Origin: JAVBTR01 sp031556065
Lineage (GTDB): Bacteria; Bacillota; Clostridia; Christensenellales; Aristaeellaceae
Length of the DNA: 30,750 nt
NCBI GenBank assembly: GCA_031556065.1
Contig: JAVBTR010000094.1
Location: 1 to 30,750, forward strand
Direction of reading: 5' to 3'
Below are positions 13,774 through 20,233 of this stretch, one piece after another. Below the pieces are notes generated by a model. That model did no database searches and was not told where the DNA came from. It saw only the letters and a list, made by a program, of their open reading frames with translations. The stretch's first letter is position 1; each line of letters opens with the position of its first letter. Made by a program: the position numbers and the translations under genes.

Positions 13774-14742
13774 CTATTTAATTTCCTTTGGTCCTACAAT
13801 GCCCCTAAGCCCATCCACCTCCACAAAGATATAATCCGCGTGAATGCCCAGCACCTTTACCTTCGTGCCGCTTGGGTAGGTGGCAAGCACATCATTGGTG
13901 GGCTTTAAGTAGAATTTGCGAATGTTTATATTATTGCCGGATTTATTGTACAACGTGGTTTCCGGGCAGGCATTTTTCACCTTGCCGGCAGCGGAATCGA
14001 AGGCCAGGTATTGCTTCATCATATAACCTGTGGCGTAAAAATCCCCGTTGGAGCCGCCAAGGCTTACCTTTAGCCAGGTCTTGCCGGAAATGTCGGTATC
14101 CAGCACGTTCACCATCATGCCGTTATAAAACTTGCCAAAGGTCTCCCCATTGGTGGAAGCCGTTAAGCGAAGGTGGAGCCGTTCCTTCGGGTCCGGGTTG
14201 TTAACAACCGCCGTAATGGTCCTTAGATAATCCAAAATGCTTTTATCTGTGGGCTTTGCAAAGCCCGTCGCCCCGTTTTCAAGCATGACATGCCAATAGG
14301 TATCGGTGAAGCCCATGATGATGACATTTACGTTGGAAAAGCTATCCCGAACATTTTTCAATTTCGTATCATCGTATAAAGTAAAGGTGCCCTGATGGAA
14401 GTATAAAGGCCGCACATCAGCCACATAAATATCCTCCGTCCGTTCTGCAATCTGAAGGTACTTGGTTTGCATATAACCCTGGAGATCGCCGTTTTCACCG
14501 CCGATGAGCACCTTTGCCCATCCATCGGTGGCATACTGCATGATGTACACCAGTGTACCATTATAATACCGGCCAAAAGATTTCGCATTGATAGAGGGCG
14601 TTTCCCGAAGGTTAAGCCTGTCCTGAGGGTTAGGGTTATCCACCGCCCCATAAGCAATGGGCGGATCGCTGGCCAAAGCCCCGGGTATAAATTGTAAAAA
14701 CAAAACCAGCATTAAAACCATGGCTAGAATTCGCTTCATCAT
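13774..14742 (-). CDS. Secreted SH3-repeat protein
   Basis: A 322-aa protein with a signal peptide (MMKR, hydrophobic core, GALAS-DPP; cleavage near residue 25). It has two clear bacterial SH3-like repeats: the first has NPNPQDRLNLRE, a GRYYNGTLVYI strand and GYMQTKYL; the second has NPDPKERLHLRL, GKFYNGMMVNV and GYMMKQYL. A more divergent third unit may lie at the C-terminus (GTKVKVLGIHADYIFVEVDG). Such domains bind peptidoglycan or other envelope ligands; no catalytic domain is present. ATG at 14742 has AAAGGTGG upstream, and an adjacent ATG at 14739 is possible. Its ribosome binding site is the 3' arm of a hairpin at 14750-14793, a possible control point. Function beyond envelope association is unknown. 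Confidence 0.85.
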   Translation of the reverse strand: MMKRILAMVLMLVLFLQFIPGALASDPPIAYGAVDNPNPQDRLNLRETPSINAKSFGRYYNGTLVYIMQYATDGWAKVLIGGENGDLQGYMQTKYLQIAERTEDIYVADVRPLYFHQGTFTLYDDTKLKNVRDSFSNVNVIIMGFTDTYWHVMLENGATGFAKPTDKSILDYLRTITAVVNNPDPKERLHLRLTASTNGETFGKFYNGMMVNVLDTDISGKTWLKVSLGGSNGDFYATGYMMKQYLAFDSAAGKVKNACPETTLYNKSGNNINIRKFYLKPTNDVLATYPSGTKVKVLGIHADYIFVEVDGLRGIVGPKEIK

Positions 14743-14749
14743 AAAAAAC

Positions 14750-14793
14750 AACCACCTTTTGCATATTCTACCATAGAAACGCATAAGGTGGTT
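14750..14793 (-). terminator. Terminator-like hairpin that also holds the SH3 gene ribosome binding site
   Basis: On the minus strand AACCACCTT (14785-14793) pairs with AAGGTGGTT (14750-14758) and is followed by GTTTTTT, then the ATG at 14742. It can end the pyrophosphatase transcript. The same 3' arm contains AAGGTGG, the SH3 gene Shine-Dalgarno, so read-through RNA would hide the site. Confidence 0.55.
14765..14773 (-). promoter_or_regulatory. Possible extended -10 promoter for the SH3-repeat gene
   Basis: TG-G-TAGAAT read on the minus strand, located in the loop of the hairpin at 14750-14793. Transcripts starting about seven bases downstream would lack the hairpin's 5' arm and leave the ribosome binding site free. 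No good -35 is visible. Confidence 0.4.
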
Positions 14794-14817
14794 ATTTTCT
14801 TCCAAACAAAAATGGCT

Positions 14818-15351
14818 TTATTTACAAAATTTTTCTACGTATGCATCAATGCTCAGCCGGATGGTCTCCACTGCCTCCTCCGGCCCGGAAACCTCATCCA
14901 CCACGGTTTCTTTGTTTTCCAAGGATTTATACACAGAAAAAAAGTGCTTCATTTCGTTGAACAAATGGGGCGGCAATTCATCGATTGAATGGTATTGGTT
15001 GTAGTTGGGTTCATCGAAGGGAATGGCGATAATTTTTTCGTCATGGCGGCCATTGTCCAGCATGGAGATCATGCCAATGGGGTAGGCCCGAACCAGCGTC
15101 ATAGGCGCCAGGGTTTCGCTGCAAATAAGCAGCACATCCAGCGGGTCCAGGTCATCGCCATAGGTACGGGGAATAAACCCATAGTTGGCCGGGTAATGGG
15201 TGGATGTATACAAAATACGGTCCAGCATAATGTGACCGGTTTCCTTGTCCAGTTCATATTTTACTTTGGAACCCTTGGGGATTTCAATCACGCACATAAA
15301 ATCCGACGGAGTAATGCGTTTGGGGCTAATATCATGCCAAATGTTTCCCAT
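14818..15351 (-). CDS. ppa: Inorganic pyrophosphatase, family I
   Basis: A 177-aa soluble Mg-dependent pyrophosphatase that hydrolyses pyrophosphate to two phosphates and pulls biosynthetic reactions forward in the cytoplasm. The family I signature is intact: EIPKGSKVKYE near the N-terminus, the HYPANYGFIPRTYGDD strand and the metal site DLDPLDVL. The length is normal for bacterial family I enzymes; many other Firmicutes use the unrelated family II enzyme instead. ATG at 15351 has GAGG nine bases upstream; an ATG at 15366 would add five residues and has a poorer site. It has its own extended -10 promoter and is followed by the terminator-like hairpin before the SH3 gene. Confidence 0.96.
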   Translation of the reverse strand: MGNIWHDISPKRITPSDFMCVIEIPKGSKVKYELDKETGHIMLDRILYTSTHYPANYGFIPRTYGDDLDPLDVLLICSETLAPMTLVRAYPIGMISMLDNGRHDEKIIAIPFDEPNYNQYHSIDELPPHLFNEMKHFFSVYKSLENKETVVDEVSGPEEAVETIRLSIDAYVEKFCK

Positions 15352-15374
15352 CTTGCCAGTCCTCATCTCTTTGT

Positions 15375-15383
15375 ATTATAACA
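15375..15383 (-). promoter_or_regulatory. Extended -10 promoter for the pyrophosphatase gene
   Basis: TG-T-TATAAT on the minus strand (TATAAT at 15375-15380), 23 bp before the start codon. The -35 region is weak, which is normal for an extended -10 promoter. Confidence 0.6.
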
Positions 15384-15419
15384 TGCAAATATTTCGAGAT
15401 AAGAGGGCTTTTCTCCTTC

Positions 15420-15896
15420 TTAGCCGATCATCTGGCGGAGTTTTCGGCGGCCCCGATCAATCTGGGCATAGACCGCTGGCCGGGAATGGCCTGTTAGCTG
15501 GGCAATCTTTGCGATGCTGCAGCCGCCGAACCAATAATATTTTAAAAGTGCCTGCTTGCTTTCGTCTATCTGGGTTAAGGCCCTGTCAATATCGATTCGT
15601 GAAACCAGCCCATCGTCAAAAGCGTTTTCATGCCATCCCGCCCGCATTGCCGCGTCGTACAGCCTTTGCCTGCTTTGCCGCCTTCTTTGCATGGAAATGC
15701 ATTCGTTGATCAGCACCCGCATAAGCCAGGGGCCGATATAATCACATTCTGAAAGCTTTTCAAAATGCAGCCAGGCCTTTAAAAACGTTTCCTGCACGGC
15801 ATCCTGGGCATCCATAGGGTCCATCAGCCGTTTCACAGCCTGGGCATATAAGCTTTTTTCATATTCCTTTGCAATGCTCTCAAACCTTTGTTTCAT
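15420..15896 (-). CDS. ECF-type sigma-70 family RNA polymerase sigma factor
   Basis: A 158-aa sigma factor with only regions 2 and 4. Region 2 includes MDAQDAVQETFLKAW (the DAEDxxQExF core-binding motif) and an INECISMQRRR segment. Region 4 is a helix-turn-helix (YYWFGGCSIAKIAQLTGHSRPAVYAQIDRGRRKLR) that would contact the -35 element. ATG at 15896 has GGAGGG six bases upstream; the longer frame to 15935 lacks support. It is divergent from a second sigma factor gene (start 16011). No anti-sigma gene follows it; the next gene downstream is the pyrophosphatase with its own promoter. The stimulus and regulon are unknown. Confidence 0.92.
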   Translation of the reverse strand: MKQRFESIAKEYEKSLYAQAVKRLMDPMDAQDAVQETFLKAWLHFEKLSECDYIGPWLMRVLINECISMQRRRQSRQRLYDAAMRAGWHENAFDDGLVSRIDIDRALTQIDESKQALLKYYWFGGCSIAKIAQLTGHSRPAVYAQIDRGRRKLRQMIG

Positions 15897-15958
15897 TTCG
15901 ATCCCTCCTGCCATACTATTTCGCCAGGTGGCCAAAACGTAACAACATTTAAAGAAAT

Positions 15959-15987
15959 TTGATTATTTTTTCCCTTTTCGCTATAAT
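15959..15987 (+). promoter_or_regulatory. Promoter for the plus-strand sigma factor gene
   Basis: TTGATT (15959-15964), a 17-bp spacer and a perfect TATAAT (15982-15987). Transcription would start near 15994, past the upstream in-frame TTG at 15987 and before GGAGG at 15999, which supports the 16011 start. It looks like a housekeeping promoter, not an ECF-type one. Confidence 0.7.
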
Positions 15988-16010
15988 TGATCCAGAAGGG
16001 AGGTGGGCGC

Positions 16011-16571
16011 TTGCTGGATGAAGCACGGCTGCATGTCATTTACAACGAGCATTACCAATTGCTTTACAGCATTGGCCGGCTGTTTTTAGGCGCAGACGAA
16101 AAGCAAGCGGCCAGCGTTGAAGACGCCATACAGGACACCTTCCTTTTATTATGGGAAAAGCGGCGCAAGCTGGAAAAGCACCCCAACCTTTCCGGCTGGC
16201 TGGTGGAAACCATGCGCAAAAAGCTTCAAAGCGCCATGAGCAAATCATCAAGAAGGGCCAACCGGCACGCTTACTCACTGGATTCCCTTGACGCGGACCT
16301 GGTTTCACTCTCCAGCGAAGCCTTTCCTTATCCCGAAGAATTCGTGCTGGATCAAAGCCGGGCGGAAGCCCTGGAAATGCTCTTAGGCCCGGAGGATGCG
16401 GCGCTGTTTCAAAAGTATTTCATGCAAAACATGGCCGCCAAAGACCTGGCCAAGCTCCTTGCAGTATCGCCGGATTGCGTGCGCATGCGCGCCTCCCGCC
16501 TAAGAAAAAAGGTGCTGGCTAACAAAGAAATATTTTTCGGCATTGTGGCCCTGTTGTTTGTTCGGTTTTAA
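16011..16571 (+). CDS. ECF-like RNA polymerase sigma factor with hydrophobic C-terminal tail
   Basis: A 186-aa sigma factor. Region 2 contains HYQLLYSIGRLFLG and VEDAIQDTFLLLWEKRRKL; region 4 is LGPEDAALFQKYFMQNMAAKD, then LAKLLAVSPDCVRMRASRLRKKV, a helix-turn-helix. The end (FFGIVALLFVRF) is an unusually hydrophobic tail after region 4 and could touch the membrane or the anti-sigma partner. The start is TTG at 16011, seven bases after GGAGG; upstream in-frame starts lie at or before the predicted transcription start. It is followed after 38 bp by a single-pass membrane protein, the usual sigma/anti-sigma pairing. Divergent from the sigma gene at 15420-15896, to which it is only distantly similar. 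Confidence 0.88.
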   Translation: MLDEARLHVIYNEHYQLLYSIGRLFLGADEKQAASVEDAIQDTFLLLWEKRRKLEKHPNLSGWLVETMRKKLQSAMSKSSRRANRHAYSLDSLDADLVSLSSEAFPYPEEFVLDQSRAEALEMLLGPEDAALFQKYFMQNMAAKDLAKLLAVSPDCVRMRASRLRKKVLANKEIFFGIVALLFVRF

Positions 16572-16609
16572 CGCGCTCGCGGCATATAGAAGTGAAAGGA
16601 GGTACGCCT

Positions 16610-17788
16610 ATGACGTTTAAAAAGCTTTTACACACACCGGCAAAGAAAATGGATGTACCTCTTTTAAAAGAGTGCATGAAAACCATCGACCCTGTCTATG
16701 AAAAAGCCGGCTACCCCAACCAGGATGCCGTCTGGACCCGCATCCGCACCAGCATGCCAAAGGCCAGCCGTATATCAAAGCAGCGGATTGCCGCCTTTGT
16801 GCTTGCCGCCATCCTGGCCCTTGGCCTTATCGGCGCTGCGGCGGCCTACTTTATGCGCGATATTTTCAACTTCACCTTTGACGCGGGCTGGGATAAATCC
16901 CGTGGAAGCGTACAAAAAAGCGCTTACCGTTTAAACAACGAAAACCTGGTGCACTTGGAATTTGAGCATACCGATCTGGATATCCTCCAGGCGGTGTACG
17001 ATGGCCACGAGCTGCGGGTGGTGTACAGCCTTTGGTGGCGGGATGCCACGGAGCCTCTGCCCATTGCCCCTGGCAGTGAATATATAGATGTATCCTGTTT
17101 TTCTCAGGACGGCATCATGCAAATGTGCGATTGGATTGAAGTAAACGGCCAGGATGCTTTCTTTTCGGATATTCATACCGTCCGGGGGGAAAAGAACGGC
17201 CAGGCACTGTTTTACCTGCAATCAAACCTGATGGATTGGAACATTGAACCTACGGATGAATTGGTTATCGGCCTGCCGGTCATCGCCAGAGGCCCGGATG
17301 AGCCTCACGCAGGCATTGGCAAAGCCACCCCGGAAACCACCTTTAAGATTAACATGCTAAAAGGCGAAGGCTTGTATTTTAAGGCAGAGGAAATGCAACC
17401 CATCGTGGTGGATTATTACCCAATTCGGGTCTATATGGGCCGTTTCTCCCCGGTTTCAAGCGTATTAAGGATTGAGATTCTGGATATCGACGGCACCTTC
17501 GACCCTGACGATTGGGAAACCCCTCACCCCATTTGGGATTATGGGTATGAGTGGGGCAACGCGGTTTTGTGCGATATGGATTTTAACCCCATCGGCATCA
17601 CCAGTGTAGAAGCCTGGGGCCATCCCATAACCGCTGAAGGCCCCACCGTTACGGTTCATTATTCCATTACCCCGCCGGAAAAATGGCCGAAGCGGGCCCA
17701 ATTGGTTATGAAAAACCAGGACGGCACCTTAAACAAAGCTGCCGCCCTGCCCTTTAACATTATACCCGATGATAGCTACCTTAATTAA
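16610..17788 (+). CDS. Single-pass membrane protein, probable anti-sigma factor (DUF4179-like)
   Basis: A 392-aa protein with a cytoplasmic N-terminal stretch of about 58 residues, one membrane helix (about 60-82, rich in Ala/Leu) and a large extracytoplasmic part. The outer part starts NFTFDAGWDKSRGS and contains many Trp/Tyr/Asp residues and beta-type stretches. The layout (short cytoplasmic segment, one helix, outer domain, gene directly after a sigma factor) fits DUF4179-type anti-sigma factors of Clostridia that sequester an ECF sigma until an envelope signal. No zinc-binding ZAS motif (HxxxCxxC) is visible. ATG at 16610 has GGAGG seven bases upstream. Its stop overlaps the comEA stop by 8 bp, the palindrome TTAATTAA, shared by the two convergent genes. 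Confidence 0.78.
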   Translation: MTFKKLLHTPAKKMDVPLLKECMKTIDPVYEKAGYPNQDAVWTRIRTSMPKASRISKQRIAAFVLAAILALGLIGAAAAYFMRDIFNFTFDAGWDKSRGSVQKSAYRLNNENLVHLEFEHTDLDILQAVYDGHELRVVYSLWWRDATEPLPIAPGSEYIDVSCFSQDGIMQMCDWIEVNGQDAFFSDIHTVRGEKNGQALFYLQSNLMDWNIEPTDELVIGLPVIARGPDEPHAGIGKATPETTFKINMLKGEGLYFKAEEMQPIVVDYYPIRVYMGRFSPVSSVLRIEILDIDGTFDPDDWETPHPIWDYGYEWGNAVLCDMDFNPIGITSVEAWGHPITAEGPTVTVHYSITPPEKWPKRAQLVMKNQDGTLNKAAALPFNIIPDDSYLN

Positions 17789-18155
17789 GTCCCACATAAA
17801 TGAAAGCTTTAATGGCCTCAAACCTTGCTTGCCCTATCCCGGGCACCGACAGCAAATCCTCCGCATAATGGATGCTGCCATGCTCCTCCCGAAAGGAAAT
17901 AATGGCCTGGGCTGTCTTTTCCCCTACGCCGGGAAGGGCTTGCAGGTCTTGTAACGTGGCGGCATTCAAGTCGATCCCTGCAGGCAGCATAGCTGCCACC
18001 TCCGTGGGGGCCATTGGCTTGTTAACATACATATCCTGCTGAGGCCTTTTGATTTGCGCTACATTGAGTACCAAAACAGCTACCAAAAGAATATATACCC
18101 AACAAAGCAGGCTTGAAAGGGCAAAAAACCATTTCAAGCCTGCTTTTGGTTTCAT
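17781..18155 (-). CDS. ComEA-like helix-hairpin-helix protein
   Basis: A 124-aa protein with one N-terminal membrane helix (about 10-34), a short linker, and a double helix-hairpin-helix DNA-binding domain: IDLNAATLQDLQALPGVGEKTAQAIISF and LLSVPGIGQARFEAIKAF. This is the layout of ComEA, which captures double-stranded DNA at the cell surface during transformation. It lacks the long linker of B. subtilis ComEA, and comEC is not next to it. ATG at 18155 is 6 bp after the cysS stop with a modest site (AAGCAGG inside cysS), so it is the last gene of the ppk1-cysE-cysS unit. Whether it still serves DNA uptake is unknown. Confidence 0.85.
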   Translation of the reverse strand: MKPKAGLKWFFALSSLLCWVYILLVAVLVLNVAQIKRPQQDMYVNKPMAPTEVAAMLPAGIDLNAATLQDLQALPGVGEKTAQAIISFREEHGSIHYAEDLLSVPGIGQARFEAIKAFIYVGLN

Positions 18156-18161
18156 ATGCGG

Positions 18162-19565
18162 TTATGCCTGCTTGCGCACTTTTTGTCCGGCGGCGGTGTC
18201 TTCCAGAATATACCCTTTTGCCTTAATGCCATCCCGCAGTTCATCGGAAAGCTTCCAGTTTTTATCCTTCCTGGCTTGGGCCCGCTGGTCTACCATGGCC
18301 TGGATATCCTCCGGCAGGGCGCCTGGCTTTTTCATTAGAAGCCCTAAAACCTCGCAAAGAGCCACCTCTGTATCAAGGGCAAACCCAATGGCTTCCTTGG
18401 CGCTGGCTTCGTTTAAGGTAACGTTCACATCCTTGACGATTTCAAACAGCGCACCCAGCGCATCGGCGGTGTTCAGATCGTCGTCCATGGCTGCGTCAAA
18501 CCTGCCCATGTGCTGCTTGATTCTGGCCATAAAGGCTTCCTCTTGCGCTGTCAGGGGCTGCTCCCTTGCCGTTTCCATTAGGAACAGCATCTGATCCCTG
18601 GCGGTGTAAAGCCTGGTTAAGGAAGCCTGGGCCTGGGCGATCTGTTCCCTGGAGAAGTTGATGGGGCTGCGGTAATGGGCACTGAGCATGAACATGCGCA
18701 CCGCTTCCAGATCGTATTCCTTTTGAATATCCCTAACGGTAAAGAAATTGCCCTTGGATTTGGACATTTTTTCATTGTCGATATTGATAAAGCCGTTGTG
18801 CATCCAATAGCGCACGTAGGTTTTATCCGTAGCGCCTTCGGATTGGGCAATTTCGTTTTCATGGTGAGGGAACAACAAATCCTTGCCGCCGCAGTGAATA
18901 TCCACCGTGTCGCCCAGATAGGTCATGGACATGGCGGAGCACTCAATGTGCCAGCCGGGGCGGCCAAGGCCCCAGGGGCTTTCCCAGGCAGGTTCGCCGG
19001 GCTTTTGCTTCTTCCAAAGGGCAAAATCCCGTGGGTCTTCCTTTTCGGTTTCCACATTCAGCCGTTCGGAAGCGCCGTCTTCCAATTCCTCCATATCCTG
19101 GCCGGAAAGCTTGCCATAGCCGGGAAACGCCTTCACCCTGAAGTACACATCCCCGTTCACTTCATAGGCGCGGCCCTTTTCCAGCAGCTTTTCGATCAGG
19201 GCAATGATCTGGGGCATATGCTCCGTGGCCTTGGGGTGTACCGTGGCCGGACGGATGCCCAGCGCCTTGGCGTCTTCAAAGTAAGCTTCAATAAAGCGCT
19301 CCGCCAGCTCTTTAACGGTAATGGCTTCTTCGTTGGCCCTTTTGATCATTTTATCGTCGATATCGGTAAAATTCTGCACAAAGGTCACATCATAGCCCTT
19401 ATGCTCCAGGTACCTGCGAAACACATCGAAGGTAATAAAAGGCCGGGCATTGCCAATATGAAAATAATTATAAACCGTAGGGCCGCAGGCGTAGATGCCC
19501 ACCTTATTCCCGGTTTGGGGCACCAGTTCTTCCTTTTTTCTTGTTTGGCTGTTGTATATACGCAT
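18162..19565 (-). CDS. cysS: Cysteinyl-tRNA synthetase
   Basis: A 467-aa class I aminoacyl-tRNA synthetase that charges tRNA-Cys. The signature HIGH appears as HIGN at residues 36-39, following the zinc ligand C27 in YACGPTVYN. KMSKSKGNF is present in the middle, and further zinc-site residues lie in GWHIECSAMS and HHENEIAQSE. The C-terminal anticodon-binding domain ends in KVRKQA. Length is normal for the family. ATG at 19565 has GGAGG six bases upstream, inside the end of cysE. The cysE-cysS pairing is common in Bacillota and joins cysteine synthesis to its use in translation. No T-box leader is visible in the cysE-cysS junction, which is 1 bp. Confidence 0.98.
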   Translation of the reverse strand: MRIYNSQTRKKEELVPQTGNKVGIYACGPTVYNYFHIGNARPFITFDVFRRYLEHKGYDVTFVQNFTDIDDKMIKRANEEAITVKELAERFIEAYFEDAKALGIRPATVHPKATEHMPQIIALIEKLLEKGRAYEVNGDVYFRVKAFPGYGKLSGQDMEELEDGASERLNVETEKEDPRDFALWKKQKPGEPAWESPWGLGRPGWHIECSAMSMTYLGDTVDIHCGGKDLLFPHHENEIAQSEGATDKTYVRYWMHNGFINIDNEKMSKSKGNFFTVRDIQKEYDLEAVRMFMLSAHYRSPINFSREQIAQAQASLTRLYTARDQMLFLMETAREQPLTAQEEAFMARIKQHMGRFDAAMDDDLNTADALGALFEIVKDVNVTLNEASAKEAIGFALDTEVALCEVLGLLMKKPGALPEDIQAMVDQRAQARKDKNWKLSDELRDGIKAKGYILEDTAAGQKVRKQA

Positions 19566-19566
19566 G

Positions 19567-20220
19567 CTATTCCTCCGTATTTTTCTTGCTGATTCGTATT
19601 TCTAAAGCGGTAAGCCGCTCCACAATGCTGTTGATCTTTTCCAGCATGGGGTCGGGCAGGTTCACCTGGTCCAAGTCTACCTCGTTGTGAACCGGTGGTT
19701 TTTTCTTTTCCACAACCCGGCCGGGATTTCCTACCACGGTACAGTTAGGGGGCACATCCTTTAAAACAATACTGCCCGCACCCACCTTGCTATGAGCCCC
19801 GATGGTAATAGGCCCCAGCACCTTGGCCCCAGCACCGACCGTTACCCCTTCGCCAATATTCGGATGGCGCTTGCCGGTTTCCTTGCCGGTACCGCCCAAT
19901 GTCACGCCCTGGTAAAGGGTCACATTATCGCCGATCACCGTGGTTTCACCGATGACCACCCCATCCCCATGATCGATAAAAAACCCTTGGCCGATCACTG
20001 CGCCGGGATGGATTTCGATGCCGGTTTTGTGCCTGGCCCGCTGAGAAATAAGGCGCGCCCGAAGATGATGGCCCTTTAAATAGTGCTTATGGGCCCGGCG
20101 GTGAGCGTTAATCGCCTTAAGGCCCGGGTAGCACAGCAGTACCTCTATGGGGGATTTTGCTGCCGGGTCCCGTTCCAAAATGGTATTAATGTCTTTGCGC
20201 AATTGTTCAAACACAGCCAT
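19567..20220 (-). CDS. cysE: Serine O-acetyltransferase
   Basis: A 217-aa enzyme that acetylates L-serine with acetyl-CoA, the first step of cysteine synthesis. After a short helical N-terminal part it has the left-handed beta-helix of hexapeptide repeats (PGAVIGQGFFIDHGDGVVIG, GDNVTLYQGVTLGGTGKE, GAHSKVGAGSIVLKDV). The catalytic His and Asp are in FIDHGDGVVIGET, and HPNIGEGVTVGAGAKVLG follows. It is of the short bacterial type, without the long N-terminal domain of E. coli CysE. ATG at 20220 has AAGGA at seven bases; the frame upstream to 20331 runs into ppk1 and is not coding. The stop is 1 bp from the cysS start. Confidence 0.97.
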   Translation of the reverse strand: MAVFEQLRKDINTILERDPAAKSPIEVLLCYPGLKAINAHRRAHKHYLKGHHLRARLISQRARHKTGIEIHPGAVIGQGFFIDHGDGVVIGETTVIGDNVTLYQGVTLGGTGKETGKRHPNIGEGVTVGAGAKVLGPITIGAHSKVGAGSIVLKDVPPNCTVVGNPGRVVEKKKPPVHNEVDLDQVNLPDPMLEKINSIVERLTALEIRISKKNTEE

Positions 20221-20233
20221 TATCCTTTCCTTT

